Assembly: GCA_030539135.1 (NCBI GenBank)
Contig: JAUNSQ010000035.1
Span: 1 to 11,226 of the forward strand
Source: Synergistaceae bacterium
GTDB taxonomy: Bacteria > Synergistota > Synergistia > Synergistales > Synergistaceae
DNA length: 11,226 nt
Direction of reading: 5' to 3'
The notes under the pieces are model-generated. The model was not told where the DNA came from and searched no databases. It saw only the letters and a program-made list of their open reading frames with translations. The position numbers and the translations under genes were made by a program. This document shows, piece by piece, positions 6,623 through 11,226 of the stretch. Positions within the stretch are counted from its first letter, which is position 1. Each line of letters begins with the position of its first letter.

Positions 6623-7201
6623 CTACTTTATGATACCGCTGAAACCCATAAAGGCAATGGACATCAGCCCGGCTGTGATGAGCGCGATTGGAAGACCGCG
6701 CAGACATTTCGGCATATCAGTGTTCATCTCTATCCTCTCACGGATACCCGCCATGAGCAGTATCGCGAGAAGAAATCCGAGCGACGAGCCGAGCGCGTTG
6801 ACGAGAGAGGCGACTAATGAATATCTTTCGTTCATATTGAGGACCGCGACTCCAAGGACCGCGCAGTTCGTCGTAATGAGCGGCAGGAAGATGCCAAGTG
6901 ATTTGTAAAGCCCCGGCTGCGTCTTCTTCAGAACTATCTCGACAAACTGTACGAGCGCCGCGATTATGAGTATGAACGCGAGCGTGTAGAGGTATTCGAG
7001 TCCAAGCGGGACGAGGACGAGCTCGTAGGCAAGCCATGTCATAAGCGAGGCCATCACGATAACAAACACGACTGCGATGCCCATGCCCTTCGCGGTCTCT
7101 ATCTTGTTGGAGACTCCGAGGAACGGGCAGTTGCCGAGGAAGCGCGAAAGCAGGATGTTATGTACGAATATCGAACCGATAAACAGCGCCAGCAGCGACA
7201 T
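6623..7201 (-). CDS. rnfA: RnfA, integral membrane subunit of the Rnf complex
   Basis: A 192-residue protein of about six membrane segments, homologous to NqrE of the sodium-pumping NADH:quinone reductase. Seen: Cys25 (FLGNCPFLG) and Cys113 (ITTNCAVLG), at the two places where this family, with RnfE, supplies cysteines to an iron-sulfur centre inside the membrane. It lies in the electron path between the RnfB/RnfC side and the flavins of RnfD/RnfG and is probably part of the ion-translocating core. Its ATG overlaps the rnfE stop codon by one base (TAATG), a sign of translational coupling. Confidence 0.97.
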   Translation of the reverse strand: MSLLALFIGSIFVHNILLSRFLGNCPFLGVSNKIETAKGMGIAVVFVIVMASLMTWLAYELVLVPLGLEYLYTLAFILIIAALVQFVEIVLKKTQPGLYKSLGIFLPLITTNCAVLGVAVLNMNERYSLVASLVNALGSSLGFLLAILLMAGIRERIEMNTDMPKCLRGLPIALITAGLMSIAFMGFSGIIK

Positions 7202-7935
7202 TACGCATCAGCCCCCTTTGCTTCTTTCGCACATGGGACGGTGGAGTTTCCTCCGCCGCAGATTCCCTTGAGCGCGCAGCCCTGACATGCGTCAAGCTGT
7301 TTCCAACCGTCGAACGATGAGACAGCGCCGGTAGTCTTCTCTTCCTTCTTCATCTGGAAGTGCCTGAACACGGCTATGAATATCCCTAGCGTGATAAATC
7401 CGCCGGGGGCTAGTATGACAAGCAATGCCGGGCTGTAGACCGCGGGCATTATCACATGTCCGAAGACCGTTCCGCTCCCTAGGAGCTCGCGGACGCTGCC
7501 GATGAGCGTCAGGGCAAGCGTGAAACCGCATCCCATTCCAATACCGTCGAACATCGAATCCATAACGCCGTTCTTGAAGGCAAACGCCTCGGCGCGGGCT
7601 AGGATGATGCAGTTTACGACGATGAGCGGGATGAATATCCCAAGCGCCTTATCGAGCGCGGGAGCGTAGGCGGAGATAAGGAGCTGCACCACCGTGACAA
7701 ATCCGGCTATGACGACGATGAACGCCGGTATACGTATCTCGTCGGGGATCATCTTGCGTATCGCGGATATCGCCATGTTCGACCCAATAAGGACCGCCAT
7801 AGCCGCGATGCCCATGCCCACTCCGTTGATAGCGCTCGTGGTGACGGCTATCGTCGGGCAGAGGCCGAGGACAAGGCAGAACGTCGGGTTCTCTGTGAAT
7901 ATCCCGTTCTTGATAATTCTGAGAGGATTCATCAT
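7201..7935 (-). CDS. rnfE: RnfE, integral membrane subunit of the Rnf complex, with a cysteine-containing C-terminal tail
   Basis: An NqrD homologue of 244 residues with about six membrane segments. The membrane cysteines Cys26 (LGLCPTIAV) and Cys109 (IVVNCIILA) match the paired sites that bind an iron-sulfur centre together with RnfA. What is odd is the tail: after a Lys/Glu-rich linker (about 195-203), the last 30 residues carry four cysteines at about 217, 220, 226 and 235 (CQGC, five residues, Cys, eight residues, Cys). The proteobacterial form usually ends near the linker, so this is an extension that may bind metal or iron-sulfur. GGTGGGG precedes the start; the gene begins two bases after the rnfG stop. 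An ATG one codon later is an equal alternative start. Confidence 0.96.
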   Translation of the reverse strand: MMNPLRIIKNGIFTENPTFCLVLGLCPTIAVTTSAINGVGMGIAAMAVLIGSNMAISAIRKMIPDEIRIPAFIVVIAGFVTVVQLLISAYAPALDKALGIFIPLIVVNCIILARAEAFAFKNGVMDSMFDGIGMGCGFTLALTLIGSVRELLGSGTVFGHVIMPAVYSPALLVILAPGGFITLGIFIAVFRHFQMKKEEKTTGAVSSFDGWKQLDACQGCALKGICGGGNSTVPCAKEAKGADA

Positions 7936-7937
7936 GG

Positions 7938-8573
7938 CTAGATCCCCACCTTTCCGGGACGTCTGGAGGAGGAGCTTATCGCGTCGGGGGTCTGAGAGTT
8001 GGCGACCGGCTTCGCTCCGTCTTTCAAATTATTCTTCCAGAAGTCGACAGCCTGATTGACGCCCGTCGTTACCGCGGTGGACGTGATAGTGGCTCCCGAT
8101 ATGGCCTGTATTTCGCTGTCTGACGACGGAGCCGTCTTGACGATGGACAGCGCGGCGGCCTTCTTGTCTTTAAACTGGCCGGAGAACGCGGGTTCTGGAG
8201 CTCTGGCTCCAAGTCCAGGCGTCTCGCTGTGGCTCAGTATCTTGATGCCCATGAGGTCTCCGCCCGAGCTGATGCCGACGACCATATCGATCATTCCGCC
8301 ATATCCTTTAGAGGATACCGTGATGTTGTATCCCATGAGCTGACCGTTGTCCGTTCCGGCGTTTACTTCCTTTATATATTCAGGTTTGCCGGAGACTTCG
8401 ACGGCCTTAAACTCTTTCGCGGCGGGAAGCGTGGCGGCAAGGGCCTCCATCTTCTCGCGCTCCTTCGCCTGACGGATAGGCTCAAGCGTCATTGTGTGAA
8501 CGCCGCCGAGGATTATCCCCGTTACCACCGTTATGAGGAAGAGCACCGCTCCGAGTCTGATTATCTTAGCCAT
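7938..8573 (-). CDS. rnfG: RnfG, covalent-FMN subunit of the Rnf complex
   Basis: An NqrC homologue of 211 residues with one N-terminal membrane segment (about 5-25) and a soluble FMN-binding domain on the outer face. The flavinylation site is visible: SGATITSTA with Thr162 as the residue that should carry FMN through a phosphoester bond. SHSETPGLG-like motif SETPGLGA at about 116-123 is also typical of the family. An FMN transferase (ApbE) would be needed and is not in the window. The Ser/Lys-rich C-terminal tail after about 190 is unusual only in being poorly structured. It overlaps the rnfD end by eight bases and has a near-perfect GGGAGGTG ribosome-binding site seven bases before the ATG. 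Confidence 0.96.
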   Translation of the reverse strand: MAKIIRLGAVLFLITVVTGIILGGVHTMTLEPIRQAKEREKMEALAATLPAAKEFKAVEVSGKPEYIKEVNAGTDNGQLMGYNITVSSKGYGGMIDMVVGISSGGDLMGIKILSHSETPGLGARAPEPAFSGQFKDKKAAALSIVKTAPSSDSEIQAISGATITSTAVTTGVNQAVDFWKNNLKDGAKPVANSQTPDAISSSSRRPGKVGI

Positions 8574-9498
8574 GCTTCTTCACCTCCCCAAAGATATGAG
8601 GCGTTGTGAATTTGTCGATGAGAGGCACCGTGATGTTCATGATGAGTATCGAATAAGAGACGCCCTCGGGATATCCGCCGTAGGCCCTAATCAGGGCCGT
8701 AAGCAGCCCGCAGCCAAAGGCGAAAATTACCTGACCCCTGACCGTCATCGGCGACGTCGTGTAGTCCGTAGCCATGAATATCGAGCCGAGCAGCAGCCCG
8801 CCAGCGAATATCTCATAAAACGCTGTGCACGGCAAGGCGAACACGCAGGAGAACGCCGTGGCGGCCGCCACATATACGACCGGAATATGCCATTTGATGA
8901 TGTCCTTCGCGAGAAGGATTCCAAATCCGATAAGCAGCGCGACGGACGACGTTTCGCCGATACATCCGCCGATGTGTCCGATAAACGCGTCAGCGATCGA
9001 CGGAAGTTTGTCAACAGCCCCAGCCTTTATCAAAGCGAGAGGCGTGGCTGTGGAAACTCCGTCCACCGTCCACGACGTCATCGCCACGGGCCAGCTCGAA
9101 AGCATAAGAGCGCGTCCAGCGAGCGCTGGGTTGACGATATTCGCGCCAATGCCGCCGAAGCACTGCTTGACGACGATTATCGCGAACACGCACCCAACGG
9201 CGGCCTCCCAGAAGGGGATCGTCGGCGGAAGGTTGTAGGCGATGAGAAGCCCCGTCACCGCGGCCGACAGGTCGCAGCATGTCGGCTTTCTTTTCGCGAG
9301 TTTTTGCCATATATATTCGGAAGCGACGCACGCCGCTACGCAGACCGCCATGACCAGCGCGGCGCGAAGCCCGAAGAAATATACTCCGGCAAGCCCCGCC
9401 GGCGCGAGCGCTATAAGCACCCACATCATTATCTTCTGTGTATCGAGAGGCGAATGGATATGGGGCGAACTTGAAACTACGAGCAGACGTTCCGTCAT
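8566..9498 (-). CDS. rnfD: RnfD, membrane covalent-FMN subunit of the Rnf complex
   Basis: An NqrB homologue of 310 residues with roughly eight or more membrane segments; part of the ion-pumping core. The flavinylation motif is VDGVSTATPLA, with Thr152 the expected FMN-carrying residue. I place the start at the ATG at 9498 because it overlaps the rnfC stop as ATGA and has AAGGCGG just upstream, and because MTERLLVVSSSPHIHSP is a typical RnfD beginning. The open frame continues 35 codons further upstream inside rnfC, but those residues look like out-of-frame translation. Confidence 0.96.
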   Translation of the reverse strand: MTERLLVVSSSPHIHSPLDTQKIMMWVLIALAPAGLAGVYFFGLRAALVMAVCVAACVASEYIWQKLAKRKPTCCDLSAAVTGLLIAYNLPPTIPFWEAAVGCVFAIIVVKQCFGGIGANIVNPALAGRALMLSSWPVAMTSWTVDGVSTATPLALIKAGAVDKLPSIADAFIGHIGGCIGETSSVALLIGFGILLAKDIIKWHIPVVYVAAATAFSCVFALPCTAFYEIFAGGLLLGSIFMATDYTTSPMTVRGQVIFAFGCGLLTALIRAYGGYPEGVSYSILIMNITVPLIDKFTTPHIFGEVKKHG

Positions 9499-10832
9499 TT
9501 TGCCGCCGCCTTTCTGCGCAGGGCCATTACCGTCGTCTTGCCGTCGCGGCAGGACTGCGTGAGATGGCGATTGGCTGGGCATACGTATGTGCAGCTTCCG
9601 CACTCGATGCAGTTGAGCCCGCCCTTTTCTTCAAATGTTTTATAGTCGCGCATAAGCACGAGCTTGTTCAGCACGTTCGGGACGATACCCATCGGGCAGG
9701 CCGCCACGCAGCGCCCGCAGCGTATGCACGCGGACTCCTCCGCGAGATGCGCGGAATCCTTCGTCAGCGCAAGGATGCCAGACGTGCCCTTGACGACAGG
9801 AATGTCTATCGAACGGAGCGTCAGTCCCATCATCGGACCGCCTGAGAGTATCTTGACAGGCTGTTCCTTGAAGCCGCCGCAGAGGTCTATTAGCTCGCGC
9901 ACGGAAGTCCCGAGCGGCACATGTATATTCTTCGGATGGGTTATAGCCTCGCCAGTTACTGTGACGATACGCGACACGGCCGGCTTGCCCTCGGCTATCG
10001 CCTCGTATATCTGATGCGTCGTGCGCGCGTTGAGGATGATGCACCCCACGTCGGCGGGCAGGGCCGTCATAACGAACTCCTGGCCTGTTAGGGCCTCTAT
10101 GAGCATCTTCTCCGCGCCCTGAGGATATTTGACCGTGAGAGGCCGCACAGTTATGTTGGAGGCGTTCTGCTTCTTGATCTCCTCCGTCATGACTGAGATG
10201 GCTTCAGGCTTGTTGTTCTCTATCGCGATAACGCCCTGCGCCTCGGGGAAGAGACGCATAACGAGCTGGAGCCCTTTCACTATCTTGGAGGGTTCCTCGA
10301 CCATGAGGCGGTTGTCGCAGTTGAGATACGGCTCGCATTCCACGCCGTTTACGATGAGCCATTTGATTTTTTTATCAGGCGGTGGGGATAGCTTTACAGC
10401 CGTCGGGAACGTCGCTCCTCCGAAGCCGACTATTCCGGCCTCGCGAATTCGCTTCACGTATTCCTTTGGATCGGCGCTCTCATAATTTTCAAGAGGCTTC
10501 CACGACGGGTCTAGCTCATACTTCCCGTCGTTCTCGACAACGACGCACAGCTCCGAACCGCCAGATGCGGTAAATCGCGCCGTCACATCCTTCACAATTC
10601 CCGAAACGCTCGAAAGAACGGGAGCGGCGACAAATCCGTCGTTATCCCCGAGCTTCTGTCCGACCAACACCGCGTCGCCCCTCTTGACGACCGGCTGGTT
10701 TGGCGCGCCTATATTCTGCGCCATCGGAAAGACAAGCTCGCCCGTAGGGAGATATCCCTCGACCTTTTCGGAAACAGTGAAATCTTTTTTCTGAGGAGGA
10801 TGTATGCCGCCCCAGAACGTTGCAAGTTTCAT
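9495..10832 (-). CDS. rnfC: RnfC, NADH/FMN-binding subunit of the Rnf complex
   Basis: The peripheral subunit that reduces NAD+ in the ferredoxin:NAD+ oxidoreductase direction. 445 residues from the ATG at 10832, which gives the standard beginning MKLATFWGGIHPP. Seen: the NADH/FMN region with GIVGFGGATFPTAVKL (about 133-148) and NGVECEPYLNCDNRLM (about 162-177), as in NuoF/NqrF-like nucleotide-binding folds, and two C-terminal 4Fe-4S sets (Cys 369/372/375/379 and 408/411/414/418). It is the first gene of rnfCDGEAB. The start is not certain: an in-frame ATG at 10886 has AAGGGTG eight bases upstream and would add 18 residues. The last codons overlap the rnfD start. Confidence 0.96.
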   Translation of the reverse strand: MKLATFWGGIHPPQKKDFTVSEKVEGYLPTGELVFPMAQNIGAPNQPVVKRGDAVLVGQKLGDNDGFVAAPVLSSVSGIVKDVTARFTASGGSELCVVVENDGKYELDPSWKPLENYESADPKEYVKRIREAGIVGFGGATFPTAVKLSPPPDKKIKWLIVNGVECEPYLNCDNRLMVEEPSKIVKGLQLVMRLFPEAQGVIAIENNKPEAISVMTEEIKKQNASNITVRPLTVKYPQGAEKMLIEALTGQEFVMTALPADVGCIILNARTTHQIYEAIAEGKPAVSRIVTVTGEAITHPKNIHVPLGTSVRELIDLCGGFKEQPVKILSGGPMMGLTLRSIDIPVVKGTSGILALTKDSAHLAEESACIRCGRCVAACPMGIVPNVLNKLVLMRDYKTFEEKGGLNCIECGSCTYVCPANRHLTQSCRDGKTTVMALRRKAAAK

Positions 10833-10886
10833 CTGATCCACCATCCTTGTGTCCAGCGCACAAAAAATCCCTCTGCGCGCAGACAT

Positions 10887-11007
10887 TATTCTCGCACCCT
10901 TTTCGTTAAATTGACATTCTATCATCTTTAAGAGAAAAAGAAAGGACAAAATAAGAGATTAAAAATTATTTAAATTTTCTGCGGAGGATTTTAGGCAATT
11001 TACGCAG
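10887..11007. promoter_or_regulatory. AT-rich gap upstream of the rnf operon, with a possible weak promoter
   Basis: This gap is strikingly AT-rich against the flanking genes. On the minus strand TAGAAT (10921 to 10916) matches five of six -10 positions but no good -35 lies at the right distance, so the promoter is tentative. If used, transcription would start near 10909. A weak CTGCG/CGCAG stem (10979-10984 and 11003-11007 area) could help end the upstream gene. No clear operator or riboswitch is recognisable. Confidence 0.3.
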
Positions 11008-11226
11008 TTATTTTAAGCGGACTCCCCATTTGCGCACGATAATATCGCGGTTGTCGCCCTCGCCAAGGTCTATGGGCTGTATCTTATCGTAGTGCATACA
11101 GACGTAATCGTCCAATTCCTTTGGGGAGAAATCATATCCCATCTCATACATAGCCGCTTTAAATTCGGCGTCTGGAAGCTCAGCTGCCTCAAGCAGCCTC
11201 TTTGGATCGGTCAAAAGTTCTTCGAT
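11008..11226 (-). CDS. Small protein resembling a Nif11-type leader-peptide domain, partial at its N-terminus
   Basis: The frame is open to the right window edge, so the true start is probably just outside; 72 residues are visible, ending at TAA (11010 to 11008). A TTG at 11214 is a possible internal start, but three in-frame acidic/hydrophobic codons before it (IEELL) look like real protein. The first 40 residues, roughly IEELLTDPKRLLEAAELP followed by a segment ending in MGYDFSPKELDDY, are like the Nif11 domain (Pfam PF07862), which has a DP-rich helix and then a G-[YF]-[DE]-[FL] segment. That domain serves as the leader of many ribosomally made, modified peptides, but also occurs alone. 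The rest carries one Cys and no Gly-Gly cleavage site, so no modified core is evident. The assignment is from memory of the family pattern and is moderate at best. Confidence 0.6.
   Translation of the reverse strand: MEELLTDPKRLLEAAELPDAEFKAAMYEMGYDFSPKELDDYVCMHYDKIQPIDLGEGDNRDIIVRKWGVRLK

Noticed and set aside
6023..6817. A 264-codon open frame on the plus strand over rnfB/rnfA
   Set aside because: It lies wholly antisense to genes with unmistakable cofactor motifs; its product is rich in Arg/His/Ala with no domain, as expected of a shadow frame in GC-biased coding DNA.
8533..9474. A 313-codon open frame on the plus strand over rnfD/rnfG
   Set aside because: It is antisense to rnfD with its flavinylation motif; the translation is low-complexity, Arg-rich and has no recognisable family.
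10911..10940. TTGACA at 10911-10916 on the plus strand as a promoter
   Set aside because: No acceptable -10 lies 16-18 bases downstream and no plus-strand gene follows.

Overview
The window reads as a chromosomal segment of a moderately GC-rich anaerobic bacterium. The strongest content signal is a complete six-gene Rnf complex (ferredoxin:NAD+ oxidoreductase). Together with a purine permease, a PLP aminotransferase and two bactofilins, it suggests an amino-acid- or purine-fermenting anaerobe. A member of the Synergistota (Cloacibacillus/Synergistes-like) would fit, but that placement is inference from gene content and protein character, not from a marker gene. No rRNA, tRNA, CRISPR array, insertion sequence or phage gene is visible, and no gap without a gene exceeds 200 bases.

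Layout: (1) Bases 1-1929, plus strand: the C-terminal half of an AzgA-type purine permease, followed 13 bases later by a class I/II aminotransferase; a clear intrinsic terminator closes the unit at 1957-1988. (2) Bases 2022-4010, minus strand: a bactofilin, a small unknown membrane protein and a short-chain dehydrogenase in a compact run. (3) Bases 4011-4191: an AT-rich divergent promoter region with short CAATGTT repeats. (4) Bases 4192-5726, plus strand: a membrane-anchored polysaccharide deacetylase, then a second bactofilin. (5) Bases 5760-5796: a perfect 17-bp hairpin between convergent units. (6) Bases 5819-10832, minus strand: rnfCDGEAB in the standard order, with overlapping or nearly touching genes. 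(7) Bases 11008-11226, minus strand: the 3' end of a small gene whose product resembles the Nif11 leader-peptide domain.

How the genes work together: the Rnf genes encode a membrane machine that passes electrons from reduced ferredoxin to NAD+ and builds an ion gradient. All expected cofactor motifs are present (4Fe-4S clusters in RnfB and RnfC, flavinylation threonines in RnfD and RnfG, and the paired membrane cysteines of RnfA and RnfE). The two bactofilins and the deacetylase between them look like a cell-envelope or cell-shape locus, in which a polymer scaffold could position a peptidoglycan-modifying enzyme.

The most unusual local signals are at the deacetylase start. A good promoter and a strong Shine-Dalgarno sequence point to an ATA codon rather than to the annotated TTG. 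Other points of note are a four-cysteine tail on RnfE and the Nif11-like peptide at the right edge. I did not find convincing evidence for a wholly new system; the bactofilin/deacetylase locus is the best candidate for something under-described.
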